Below, one piece after another: positions 1-8,303 of a stretch of 64,000 nucleotides of DNA (positions are counted from its first letter, which is position 1; each line of letters begins with the position of its first letter). Source of the stretch: Desulfobacteraceae bacterium. Its GTDB lineage: Bacteria > Desulfobacterota > Desulfobacteria > Desulfobacterales > UBA5852. The translations under genes were made by a program, and so were the position numbers. Where the stretch lies: the NCBI GenBank assembly GCA_014237395.1, contig JABZFP010000006.1:29835-93834 (forward strand), given 5' to 3'. The notes under the pieces were generated by a model that was not told the DNA's origin, made no database searches, and saw only the letters and a program-made list of their open reading frames with translations.

Positions 1-675
1 GGTTTTTTTCAGGTGGTGGCCGGCCTGGGCAGCGACGCTGCGACCGGCTTCGGTGCTGCCGGTGAGCGACACTGCCGCAACATGGGGGTAGGCGATGATG
101 GCTTCTACTTTATCACTGGAAACCGGGAGGTGTTGAAAGATGGCTTCAGGAAAGGCCGCGCGCTCGAAGGCATCGGCGATGGCTTCGGCGCAGCCCGGCA
201 CATTGGCGGCATGTTTCAGCAGCACGCCGTTGCCGGCCATCAAGGCCGGTACCGCCAATCGAAAAACCTGCCAGAAAGGGTAATTCCAGGGCATTACGGC
301 TAGAATGACACCCAAGGGCTGAAATGTGACGAAACTTCGTGTCGCATCCGTTTGAACGCGCTCACGCTCCAACATCGATTCGGCCGTGGCGGCATAGTGA
401 CGGCATAGCCAGGCGCATTTTTCGATTTCCCGAATCCCGTCACGGACGGGTTTACCCATCTCCAGCGCCATCAATCGACTGTATTCACCGGCATTGGTGC
501 GCAGGATACCGGCGAGTTTTTCCATCATGGCGGCATGCTGCCGTATGCTGGTGCGGCGCCACTGAATGTGGGCGGCATGTGTTTTATCGATGCAGCCCGG
601 GATGTCATCGGATGACAGCTCTCCATAGGCACGCATTTTTTTACCGGAAGCCGGGTCGATGGATTGCAGGGTCAT
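1..675 (-). CDS. NAD(P)-dependent aldehyde dehydrogenase, N-terminal part (cut by window edge)
   Basis: The first 225 residues of an aldehyde dehydrogenase superfamily enzyme, which oxidises an aldehyde to its acid with NAD(P)+. The start MTLQSIDPASGKKM follows a strong GAGGAGG ribosome site. The block VMPWNYPFWQVFR (near residues 122-134) and the cofactor-binding LTGSTEAGRSVA (near 205) are typical of the succinate-semialdehyde dehydrogenase-like branch. The catalytic Glu and Cys lie beyond the window, so activity cannot be checked. The gene runs alone, divergent from the next genes. Family is firm; succinate semialdehyde as substrate is only likely. Confidence 0.9.
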   Translation of the reverse strand, partial: MTLQSIDPASGKKMRAYGELSSDDIPGCIDKTHAAHIQWRRTSIRQHAAMMEKLAGILRTNAGEYSRLMALEMGKPVRDGIREIEKCAWLCRHYAATAESMLERERVQTDATRSFVTFQPLGVILAVMPWNYPFWQVFRLAVPALMAGNGVLLKHAANVPGCAEAIADAFERAAFPEAIFQHLPVSSDKVEAIIAYPHVAAVSLTGSTEAGRSVAAQAGHHLKKT

Positions 676-1036
676 GGTATCTGCCTCCTCATCTTTAATA
701 TTTTTCCTCAATATATAGCGCCGGAGCTCACTTCTGCGTATGGGGTGCATAACGTATATTTGTGAACCGCTAAGGGAGGGTGAAATCCGGTTGTAAACTC
801 TTTTTTTTGGCGCACGGCGGCCCGGTCGGTGATCGATGTCGCCAGCTTTTTTCCTGTTTTTGGTGGCCGTCCGGCGGGGAATACTGGCTATGCGCCGGTG
901 GAATAGGGCGAAGACCATATTTCAATTGGCACTGCCAGGCCCTAAAGTAACATGCAAATTCTCGGTTGGGTGGGACCTCCGGATAGGGTTGGCCCAACCG
1001 TATGACCAGACGATACCAGCTCGAAAGGAGTTGCCT
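676..1036. other. Intergenic region between divergent genes
   Basis: This 361-bp gap separates the leftward aldehyde dehydrogenase from the rightward helical protein. It must hold both promoters. An AT-rich stretch (about 695-720) containing a TATATT-like box on the minus strand could be the -10 region of the dehydrogenase, but no good -35 was found. Open frames in it lack ribosome sites and look accidental. Confidence 0.4.
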
Positions 1037-1327
1037 ATGATGACCGACCGAGAAAAGATCCAGACCCAGATTGAAGCCCGCTTTCGCCAGTTCGGACAAA
1101 CCATCAGTGAACTTAAGATCAAAACCGAGCAACGGCAGGACAAATTCAATGGGCAGATGAAGCAAACACTGGACGACATTGAGAACCAGCACGAAAAAGT
1201 TCGCCAACGGCTGCAGACCATGTCATCCATTGGGGATGCCGACTGGTCTGCCACCGAAACCGATGTCAGCAAATACCTCGATGATATTGACGCCGGCCTG
1301 CGTCGGGCGTTATCACATTACAAATAG
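1037..1327 (+). CDS. Small helical (coiled-coil) hypothetical protein
   Basis: A 96-residue protein of unknown function. The start was set at ATG 1037 because AAAGGAG lies 6-8 nt upstream; the open frame runs 67 codons further up without a ribosome site. The sequence is rich in Gln, Glu, Lys and Asp and should be almost entirely alpha-helical, with heptad-like spacing across about residues 5-60 (QTQIEARFRQFG onward). There is no signal peptide or membrane segment, so it is probably cytosolic. It precedes a response-regulator gene by about 100 bp. No family recognised. Confidence 0.7.
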   Translation: MMTDREKIQTQIEARFRQFGQTISELKIKTEQRQDKFNGQMKQTLDDIENQHEKVRQRLQTMSSIGDADWSATETDVSKYLDDIDAGLRRALSHYK

Positions 1328-1426
1328 GCACCATCGGGCACCCAAGGCACATCCGTGTCAGTACCCTGTGGCTGCGCAACATGATAGAGTGGAATCGGTG
1401 GACTATCCCGTCGATATGGCAACATA

Positions 1427-1801
1427 GTGAAAACGCATCCGGAAATATTATTGGTCGACAGTCATCCGACCTACCGCCGGCTGGTTAAGGAACTGATCCG
1501 TCGGCACTATCCGGCTATCCGCGTCAAAGAGGCCTACGACCGGGAAGATGCGCTGGGAAAGATCCGGCGTTATCAACCCGATTTGATCTTGACCGAAATC
1601 GATATGCGTGGACGGCGCATCCCGGATCTTCCCCAGCAGATGCACGCCATTCATCCCGACGGCGTTATCGCGGTACTGACCACCTGCGATTTGCCGGAAT
1701 ACCGGGAGGTGGCATTGAAAAACGGTGCCCGTCATTTCATCTCCAAGTCACAATCCAACGGCAAGGCCATTATGGAGATGATCGCGGAAGAGTTGACCTG
1801 A
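1427..1801 (+). CDS. Stand-alone response-regulator receiver domain with Glu at the phospho-site
   Basis: A single-domain receiver (CheY-like fold) of 124 residues with a GTG start and no output domain. The beta-1 acidic patch is ILLVDSHP (one Asp, D11, followed by Ser instead of a second Asp). The beta-3 segment reads PDLILTEIDM, placing Glu57 where the phospho-accepting Asp normally sits. The conserved beta-5 Lys is present (FISKS, K107), as is the Thr at beta-4 (LTT). Glu may mimic the phosphorylated state, so the protein may be constitutively active or signal without phosphorylation; that is inference. No histidine kinase is adjacent. Confidence 0.82.
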   Translation: MKTHPEILLVDSHPTYRRLVKELIRRHYPAIRVKEAYDREDALGKIRRYQPDLILTEIDMRGRRIPDLPQQMHAIHPDGVIAVLTTCDLPEYREVALKNGARHFISKSQSNGKAIMEMIAEELT

Positions 1802-1831
1802 GTCGGAAACCGACATGGAAGAGGAGCCCAA

Positions 1832-1945
1832 ATGAACGAAACCGGCGAAAAAACATCCGCGGACCTGAAAGCCGGAACCGAAATGGCCCTGGCCGACATG
1901 AAAACCACCATTGAACACGCGGCAGCGCGGTTCCAACGATCGTGA
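1832..1945 (+). CDS. 37-residue ORF translationally coupled to the phospholipase D gene
   Basis: ATG 1832 follows GGAAGAGGAG by 5-6 nt and opens a 37-codon frame (MNETGEKTSADLKAGTEMAL...). Its TGA stop overlaps the GTG start of the next gene in a GTGA arrangement. The peptide is polar, probably helical, with no membrane segment. The good ribosome site and stop-start overlap suggest it is translated and couples translation of the downstream gene, which lacks a strong ribosome site of its own. It could equally be a leader with no function as a protein. No homologue recognised. Confidence 0.5.
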   Translation: MNETGEKTSADLKAGTEMALADMKTTIEHAAARFQRS

Positions 1946-4071
1946 AAACACTCTTTCAGCCATCGCAGAATTGCCATCGTCTTGTGAAAGCGCATCGCGC
2001 TGCAGTGGTGATCGACGGCGCAGATTACTTCCGGGCGCTGCATCAGGCCTTCCGTCGGGCAGTGTCTTCCATTTTCATGGTGGGCTGGGACCTGCACAGT
2101 GAAGTCCGCCTGCTCCGCGACGGCAGCGCTGAGGGCTACCCGGAAAGACTCGGAGAACTCATTGATCGCCTGGCGGACGAACGGCCGGACCTGCAGATTT
2201 ACCTCCTGAGCTGGGACTTCGCCATGATCTATGCCATGGAGCGCGAGTTTTTCCCGCGTTACAAGCTCAAGTGGCGGTCCCACGACCGCGTGCATTTCGG
2301 CCTGGACGCTCATCACCCCATAGGCGCATCCCAACACCAGAAAATGGTCGTCATCGATGATGCATTGGCCTTTGCCGGCGGACTGGACGTGAGCCAGTGG
2401 CGTTGGGACACATCGCAGCACCGCCCCCGGGACGATCGGCGTGTCGACCCGGGGGGGCAGAGTTATCCGCCGTTTCACGATGTCCAGATGGTCGTGGACG
2501 GTCCGGCGGCAGCCGCGCTGGGGAAACTGGTGCGTGAACGGTGGACCCGGTCGGAAGGGGATCTCCCGGACTTTTCGGATCCGGCTGAGGACAGCGACCC
2601 ATGGCCGGCATGCCTGGCACCGGATTTTCGTGACATCCAGGTGGCCATTGCGCGTACGCTGCCTGAGTATAAAGAGCAGCGGCAAGTGCAGGAAGTCCGT
2701 CAGCTCTACCTGGACAGTATCGCGGCCGCCCGCCATTCCATCTATATTGAAAACCAATACCTGAGTGCGCACTGCATCGGTGAAGCCCTGGAGGCCCGTT
2801 TGAAAGAAAAGGACGGCCCGGAAGTGGTCGTCGTCATGCCGCAACAAACCGGCGGCTGGCTGGAACAGCACACCATGGATGTACTGCGCGCACGTCTGGT
2901 GGCACAATTGCGGGCAGCGGATCATCACGACCGACTGCGAGTTTACTATGCCCGGCTGGCGAAAGACCCCCACTGCGCATTGATGGTGCACGCCAAGGTG
3001 ATGATCATCGATGATGGTTTTTTACGGGTCGGTTCCTCCAATCTGAGCAATCGTTCGATGGGGTTGGACTCGGAGTGTGATTTGGCCATTGCGGCAGGCC
3101 CGGCGGACACGGCTGCGCGGGAAACCATTGCGGCGGTCCGTGCACGGCTGATTGGAGAGCACTTGGGGAAGAAGACGGAAGATGTCCTTCGCGCAGTGGA
3201 GAAACACGCGGGGCTCATCAGCGCCATTGAATCGCTGCAGGGTGATGATGAACGGACGCTTGTGCCCCTGGACGCGGAAATCAGCCCGGAAGTCGACGAC
3301 TGGGTGCCCGAATCCGAATTGCTCGATCCGGAAGAACCCGTTGCGCCGGACAAACTGGTGGACCATTTCGTGAGTCCGGAACAGCAGCCGTCGGCCTTCC
3401 GTCATGCGCTTAAAATTCTGATCCTTATCGGCGCCGTGATCGGTCTGGCCGCATTGTGGCGTTGGACACCGCTGGGGGAATGGATCGATATCGAATCAGC
3501 CCGGGCGGCAGCGGAGTGGATGCAGCAGCAGCCCCTGGCACCGTTTTTTGTCACGACAGCTTTTGTCCTCGGCGGTCTGATCGCCATTCCCGTCACCCTG
3601 ATGATTATTGCCACCGTCGTCGTCTTTGGCACCTGGAAGGGCTTGCTGTATGCCCTGGCGGGTTCCTGGCTGAGCGCCGTAGCGCTGTTTGCCATCGGCC
3701 GGTGGATGGGACGTGACACGCTGCGTCGATTTGCCGGTAGTCTACTCAATCGTCTGAGCCGCAAACTGTCGGAAAAAGGTCTTTGGACGGTGATCACCTT
3801 CCGGATCGTGCCGGTCGCGCCGTTCTCGGTGATCAACCTGATCGCCGGCGTATCCGAAATCCGCTGGCGTGATTATGCCCTTGGCACCCTGATCGGAATG
3901 CTGCCCGGTGTCGTTGCGGTCGTGCTTCTGGCAGACCGGATTGCGGCCTCACTGCAACATCCCGATCTCGGACAGATAACCCTCCTACTGGCATCCATTG
4001 CCCTTGTTGGCCTGGGCCTGGTGGGATTGCGGCGGTGGATCAAGAAAAAGCGTTCCGGGACATCATCCTGA
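1942..4071 (+). CDS. Phospholipase D / cardiolipin synthase-like protein fused to a VTT (DedA/TVP38) membrane domain
   Basis: A 709-residue membrane protein. The first two thirds hold two phospholipase D modules with HxKx4D motifs: HQKMVVIDD at H132/K134 and HAKVMIIDD at H350/K352, each followed by the usual GG or GSSNLSNRS segment. These form one active site for phosphatidyl transfer or phosphodiester cleavage. From about residue 490 a hydrophobic region (ILILIGAVIGLAALW, FFVTTAFVLGGLIAIPVT and further spans) matches the SNARE-associated/VTT family implicated in lipid scrambling. The start is GTG 1942, coupled to the small ORF before it. The next gene, an EEP-family hydrolase, follows by 13 bp. 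A lipid-remodelling role is likely; the substrate is unknown. Confidence 0.9.
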   Translation: MKTLFQPSQNCHRLVKAHRAAVVIDGADYFRALHQAFRRAVSSIFMVGWDLHSEVRLLRDGSAEGYPERLGELIDRLADERPDLQIYLLSWDFAMIYAMEREFFPRYKLKWRSHDRVHFGLDAHHPIGASQHQKMVVIDDALAFAGGLDVSQWRWDTSQHRPRDDRRVDPGGQSYPPFHDVQMVVDGPAAAALGKLVRERWTRSEGDLPDFSDPAEDSDPWPACLAPDFRDIQVAIARTLPEYKEQRQVQEVRQLYLDSIAAARHSIYIENQYLSAHCIGEALEARLKEKDGPEVVVVMPQQTGGWLEQHTMDVLRARLVAQLRAADHHDRLRVYYARLAKDPHCALMVHAKVMIIDDGFLRVGSSNLSNRSMGLDSECDLAIAAGPADTAARETIAAVRARLIGEHLGKKTEDVLRAVEKHAGLISAIESLQGDDERTLVPLDAEISPEVDDWVPESELLDPEEPVAPDKLVDHFVSPEQQPSAFRHALKILILIGAVIGLAALWRWTPLGEWIDIESARAAAEWMQQQPLAPFFVTTAFVLGGLIAIPVTLMIIATVVVFGTWKGLLYALAGSWLSAVALFAIGRWMGRDTLRRFAGSLLNRLSRKLSEKGLWTVITFRIVPVAPFSVINLIAGVSEIRWRDYALGTLIGMLPGVVAVVLLADRIAASLQHPDLGQITLLLASIALVGLGLVGLRRWIKKKRSGTSS

Positions 4072-4084
4072 TGGAGATGTGCTG

Positions 4085-4774
4085 ATGGCGTTGCGCATTG
4101 CCACTTATAACATTCACCGCTGCATCGGACGCGATGGTGATGAGAACCCGGAGCGTATTGCAGCGGTACTGCGCGAGCTGGATGCCGACCTGGTGGCGCT
4201 CCAGGAAGTGGCCTTTGATCCTGACGCGCCCGGCAACCGGTTGCGGTTTCTGGCCGATGCCACCGGTGCCCAGGCAATTCCGGGACCGACGCTGCTGGAG
4301 GCCAAAGGGCGTTATGGGAATGCGTTGTTGTCCCGAAGAACCGTCCGGCAGGTGCGCCGGATCGATATCAGTGTGCCGGGGCGTGAGCCACGGGGCGTTA
4401 TTCAAATCGTATTGGAAATACGGCGCAAGACGGTCGTGATCATCGCAACCCATCTGGGATTGTCCTTCGAAGAACGGCGCTACCAGATCGGCCGTATAGT
4501 GTCGCTTCTGGAATCGTCCCCTCCCGCTGACGTCACGATTCTGATGGGGGATTTCAATGAATGGTTGCGGTGGGGACGCATGCGGCGCCGGCTGAAACGG
4601 GTTTTCGATGCTTTTCCTGCGCCGGCAACCTTTCCGAGCCGACGTCCTCTTCTGGCGCTGGACCAAATCTGGGTCCGACCGACCGGTGTGCTTACGGCGA
4701 TGAAGGTCAATGGCAGCGCTTCGGCGCGAATGGCCTCGGACCATCTCCCCCTGTTAGCGGATCTTGCGCTTTGA
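4085..4774 (+). CDS. Endonuclease/exonuclease/phosphatase (EEP) family hydrolase
   Basis: A 229-residue EEP-fold Mg2+-dependent phosphoesterase (families include exonuclease III and sphingomyelinase-like enzymes). Typical motifs in order are LRIATYNIHRC (Asn metal/phosphate site), LVALQEV (catalytic Glu), ATHLGLS (His), GDFNEW (Asp/Asn) and the C-terminal SDHLPLLADL (Asp-His pair). The start chosen is ATG 4085, with GGAG upstream and an N-terminus matching the family. It follows the phospholipase D/VTT gene closely, a pairing that suggests action on a phospholipid head group or nucleotide-like product; that is inference. Confidence 0.87.
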   Translation: MALRIATYNIHRCIGRDGDENPERIAAVLRELDADLVALQEVAFDPDAPGNRLRFLADATGAQAIPGPTLLEAKGRYGNALLSRRTVRQVRRIDISVPGREPRGVIQIVLEIRRKTVVIIATHLGLSFEERRYQIGRIVSLLESSPPADVTILMGDFNEWLRWGRMRRRLKRVFDAFPAPATFPSRRPLLALDQIWVRPTGVLTAMKVNGSASARMASDHLPLLADLAL

Positions 4775-4818
4775 TGCAGGAAGATCTGGTGCGATAGGGT
4801 GATGGTTGGTGCGGTCCA

Positions 4819-6051
4819 TCAACCGATCCCTCCCGTGAAAGCGAAAGCGATCAATCCGCCCCCGATCACGACGGCACTTGTCAGGGCGATCATACGTTTG
4901 ATGGAAAGACGGCTGCCGTGTTCATGGTGCCGATGTGCCGCTTCCTTCATCTCGTGTTGCACCCACCCCCGATGCAGTCCTACCAAAATAGCCGCGACCA
5001 GTGCGAACGCCAGGTTCATGAAAAAGGTGTAGTCGATGGCAAACTGGGCGGCATCGCTGATCGTGCGGCTGCTTTCGGGTGTCAGACCCAGAAGACCGAA
5101 ACTGAAATGCATGATGAGGGCTGTCAGCACAATGCTGGCGAACATGATGGCGGCGATATAGAGGGCGATCCGCCATCCGTAATATTTGGCATTGACCATC
5201 ACCAGCGGCGGTACCATCAGATCCGAGTAGATAAATCCCATGATACCGGCAAACAGCACGCCGTTGGCATTGAGCACAGTGGCCAGAGGGATATTCCCCA
5301 TGGAGCCGATAAACGTTGCTCCGGCGACAAACGGGGCCACCACCGCGTTTTCGATGACGATCAGCCACTCCGGCAGCGTGTCGGATCGACCGATCAAAAA
5401 GATCGTTTCCCAAACTCCCGGTGGAACGAGCACCGCAACGAAACCGGCGATGGTGAAGCCGATCGTGATTTCCTCCCAGACCATCTGCCAGTCGGAAACA
5501 AACTTGTTGCCTACGAGACGCCACCCTCGGCGACTCGCAATGCGTTTGCGCCAGTCAAACCCATCGTCTTCTGAGGTGCTCTCTGCCGCGACTTTGGCGC
5601 GGGCTTCTTTAATCCATTGTTTCGGGTAGGTGGCGGCGATCAGGAGACGACTGATCGCGATCAGGATCAGGCCGCCGAAAAGCTCGGCCACCAGAAACGG
5701 CCAGCCAAGAAAAATGAGAATCAGAATGCCCAATTCGATGACGAGGTTGGTGGATGCGAACATGAAGGCCACCGCGGATACGAAATGCGCGCCTTTCAAT
5801 ATCAGCGAGCGCGCGGCCGCCAGCGCCGCGAAAGAGCATGAGGACGAAGCGGCACCGAAAACGGTGGCCAGCGATACGCTTTTCAAGTCCGCGGCACCCA
5901 TGTGCTCGGTCAGGCGTTTTTTGGGGACGAAGGCCTGGATCATGGCGCTGATGGCATAGCCCAAAACAAACGCCCATCCTGCTTTCCAAAAAAAGCCTAC
6001 GGATGTCTTGGCCGCCTCGCCGTAATGTTGCCAGAACGTTATACCACCCAT
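4819..6051 (-). CDS. Predicted permease, ArsP/DUF318 family
   Basis: A 410-residue integral membrane protein with about eight to ten hydrophobic spans. The first-half signature FGAASSSCSFAALAAAR resembles the cysteine-containing motif of ArsP-type permeases, and the repeat in the second half (FIGSMGNIPLATVLNANGV) supports an internal duplication. Family members export methylarsenicals or are uncharacterised. The substrate here is unknown, because only one Cys remains where ArsP has a CSC-like motif. A basic cytosolic loop (about residues 145-180) separates the halves. AAAGGAGATAGG lies just upstream. The gene stands alone. Confidence 0.82.
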   Translation of the reverse strand: MGGITFWQHYGEAAKTSVGFFWKAGWAFVLGYAISAMIQAFVPKKRLTEHMGAADLKSVSLATVFGAASSSCSFAALAAARSLILKGAHFVSAVAFMFASTNLVIELGILILIFLGWPFLVAELFGGLILIAISRLLIAATYPKQWIKEARAKVAAESTSEDDGFDWRKRIASRRGWRLVGNKFVSDWQMVWEEITIGFTIAGFVAVLVPPGVWETIFLIGRSDTLPEWLIVIENAVVAPFVAGATFIGSMGNIPLATVLNANGVLFAGIMGFIYSDLMVPPLVMVNAKYYGWRIALYIAAIMFASIVLTALIMHFSFGLLGLTPESSRTISDAAQFAIDYTFFMNLAFALVAAILVGLHRGWVQHEMKEAAHRHHEHGSRLSIKRMIALTSAVVIGGGLIAFAFTGGIG

Positions 6052-6238
6052 ACGCCTATCTCCTTTCCATCAGATCATAGGGGCGTCCCCGATGGAGAAC
6101 CATACTGCGAAGTACCCATATCGATGTCGACCGTGATTGATTTCGACGAAATAGGCTGCCGGCCTCTTGCGCGAGCGTCGTGATGATGGATAGCATTACC
6201 GCATCATCAACGACGTCTAAGCAAAGGATTTCTTCCCT

Positions 6239-7891
6239 GTGGAATTTAAGGTCTTAGCGAATATCAACCGATTGAAGGACATCGCCAAGGTGCTGCTGCG
6301 GTTTGGCTTCGAAGATTTAGTGGAGCGAATCGATCTGCCGGGCGTAGCATCCCCTGGATCGCCATCGTCTTCGACGATCCCTGCCACAACCGAAGCGCGG
6401 GTTCGCCTGGTTCTGGATGCCTTAGGGCCGACATTCGTCAAATTTGGCCAGATCATGAGCCTGCGACCGGATTTGCTGCCGGCGTCAATGATCCGTGAGT
6501 TGGGCAAACTGCAGGATCATGTCGGGGAAGTCGATTTCGAAGACATTCGCGAGGTCATCGAGCACGCCTACGGGGATAAACTGGAAACCGTCTTTTCGAT
6601 ATTTGATCGCACGCCCATTGCCGCGGCTTCGATCGCCCAGGTGCACAAGGCGGTTCTGCGGAAGGAAGGAGACATCGTATCGGTCAAGATCCGCCGGCCG
6701 CATATCCGATCCACCATCGATACGGATATGGACATCCTGGAATACATCGCCAACCGGTTGCATGCCAATATAGAACAACTCCACGTCTACGACTTGCCGG
6801 CCCTTGCCAGGCACGTCCGGCGAACCATGCGCTATGAAATGGATTTGTGCCGGGAAGCCCGTAACTTGGGCATTGCGCGTTCCTATCTGAAAGCGGATGG
6901 CGATGTCCGGGTGCCGTCGGTTTTCGATGCCTACAGTTCTGACGCCATTTTGGTGATGGAGCACATTCAGGGGAATCCGGTCAAAGAAATCCATTTCGAC
7001 GATACCGACCAGGCCCAGTTTTTCGCGCGCCTGGGGTTGCGCACCGCCGTCAAACAGATCCTCGAAGACGGCTTTTTCCATGCCGATCCGCATCCCGGCA
7101 ATATGATGATTACCGCCGACAACCAGCTGTGCCTGATTGACTGGGGCATGGTCGGGCGTTTGACCGAGCGTGACCGCAGAGAGCTCATCGAAGTGCTCGG
7201 TGCGATCATGCAAAGAGACAGTCACGGCCTGATGCAAGCCCTTTTTCGTTTGAGTGAAGCCATTGAAGATGTCGACCGTCGGGGTCTCGAGCGGGACCTG
7301 ATGGATACCATTGACACGACCTATGCGGTTCCGCTCGAGGAGATGAACATCGGTCACCTGCTGATGGATATCGCCAACATGATGCGGGACTACCGCTTGC
7401 GGCTGCATCCGGAGTTACTCCTGATGATCAAAGCGCTCGTGACGGCCGAAGGCACCGCGCGCATGATTTATCCGCAACTGGATGTGATAACGGAAGCCCG
7501 GCCTGCGATCGAACGGTTGTCGCGTGAGCGTTTCGGACCCCTTCGCATCTGGCGCATGCTGAAATCCGCGCTGCCCGCGTTGCTGCGCCAGCGTCAGGAA
7601 ATCCCCGGCCGTCTAATGGGTATCATGCAGAAAATCGACCGCGGTGACCTCACCATCCAGTTTGCGCATACCAATTTGGAGAACTTGCTTAACACGCTGG
7701 AAAACATTGCCAATCGGCTCACATTTGCCATGATTATCGCCGCCATGATCGTGGGGTCTTCCATGATCATCACCACCGGGGTTCGTCCGCACATCTTCGG
7801 CTATCCAGCCATTGGGGTGATCGGCTACGTCATCTCGGCCGTTATCGGTCTCTGGCTCCTGGTCAACATCATCCGGACGCGAAATTACTGA
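6239..7891 (+). CDS. ABC1/UbiB-family atypical protein kinase
   Basis: A 550-residue UbiB/ABC1/ADCK-type kinase-like protein. The family signature is clear: GPTFVKFGQIMS (KxGQ motif), AAASIAQVHKA (the Ala-rich loop replacing the P-loop), KIRRPHI (ATP-binding Lys), HADPHPGNMM (catalytic loop) and LIDWGMVG (metal-binding Asp). Two membrane spans close the protein (about residues 495-545), the usual anchor. Family members support quinone biosynthesis or lipid homeostasis by ATPase activity; here menaquinone would be the likely quinone (inference). The start is GTG 6239 with AAAGGA 9 nt upstream. Monocistronic and divergent from the ArsP-like permease. Confidence 0.9.
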   Translation: MEFKVLANINRLKDIAKVLLRFGFEDLVERIDLPGVASPGSPSSSTIPATTEARVRLVLDALGPTFVKFGQIMSLRPDLLPASMIRELGKLQDHVGEVDFEDIREVIEHAYGDKLETVFSIFDRTPIAAASIAQVHKAVLRKEGDIVSVKIRRPHIRSTIDTDMDILEYIANRLHANIEQLHVYDLPALARHVRRTMRYEMDLCREARNLGIARSYLKADGDVRVPSVFDAYSSDAILVMEHIQGNPVKEIHFDDTDQAQFFARLGLRTAVKQILEDGFFHADPHPGNMMITADNQLCLIDWGMVGRLTERDRRELIEVLGAIMQRDSHGLMQALFRLSEAIEDVDRRGLERDLMDTIDTTYAVPLEEMNIGHLLMDIANMMRDYRLRLHPELLLMIKALVTAEGTARMIYPQLDVITEARPAIERLSRERFGPLRIWRMLKSALPALLRQRQEIPGRLMGIMQKIDRGDLTIQFAHTNLENLLNTLENIANRLTFAMIIAAMIVGSSMIITTGVRPHIFGYPAIGVIGYVISAVIGLWLLVNIIRTRNY

Positions 7892-8021
7892 GGCGGCTGT
7901 GGTGGGAATAGGTGATCGTAACCCCCTGATCTGCGTGCTGGACCCTATTGGTCGAGGGCTGCGGATTCAATAAACTCCGAGGTAAAGTAGGCATCCGAAA
8001 AAAAGAAGGGAGCGCGCTGAG

Positions 8022-8303
8022 ATGACGGTACGATGCGTTACATGGCTATCGACAGCGGGGGGCTCTCCTGTGCAAGATCCCCCCAATCAACCCAAACACC
8101 CCCCGGTGGAGGAACCGGGAAAAACGCCGCCTGATCCGCCACCCTTGCGCAAGCCGCCCATGGGGGATCCGGACTGGGTTCCCAAGCGTCCGCCGGTGGA
8201 AGAACCACCGGAACGGGACAACGAACATAGAGTCAAAAACCGCACGGAACGCGTTGTTCCCAGAGGTGGTGCTCGTCGAAACGCCGAAAGGAGCCAATCA
8301 TGA
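8022..8303 (+). CDS. Small proline-rich hypothetical protein
   Basis: A 93-residue frame whose middle is a Pro/Glu/Lys-rich repeat region: PKHPPVEEPGKTPPDPPP and later PKRPPVEEPPERD, two imperfect copies of a PPVEEP unit. The tail is Arg-rich. It is likely disordered. The ATG follows GAAGGGAG by about 10 nt, and the TGA stop overlaps the ATG of the PRC-barrel gene (ATGA), so the two are probably one transcript. No homologue recognised. The Pro-rich bias could also reflect a non-coding G+C-rich leader, so confidence is moderate. Confidence 0.55.
   Translation: MTVRCVTWLSTAGGSPVQDPPNQPKHPPVEEPGKTPPDPPPLRKPPMGDPDWVPKRPPVEEPPERDNEHRVKNRTERVVPRGGARRNAERSQS

Noticed and set aside
927..945. Possible sigma-54 promoter (TGGCAC) before the small helical gene
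   Set aside because: The GC dinucleotide of the -12 element is not at the required spacing.
1732..2991. 419-codon open frame on the minus strand
   Set aside because: It is antisense to the phospholipase D gene, has no ribosome site or recognisable domain and a composition typical of a high-G+C shadow frame.
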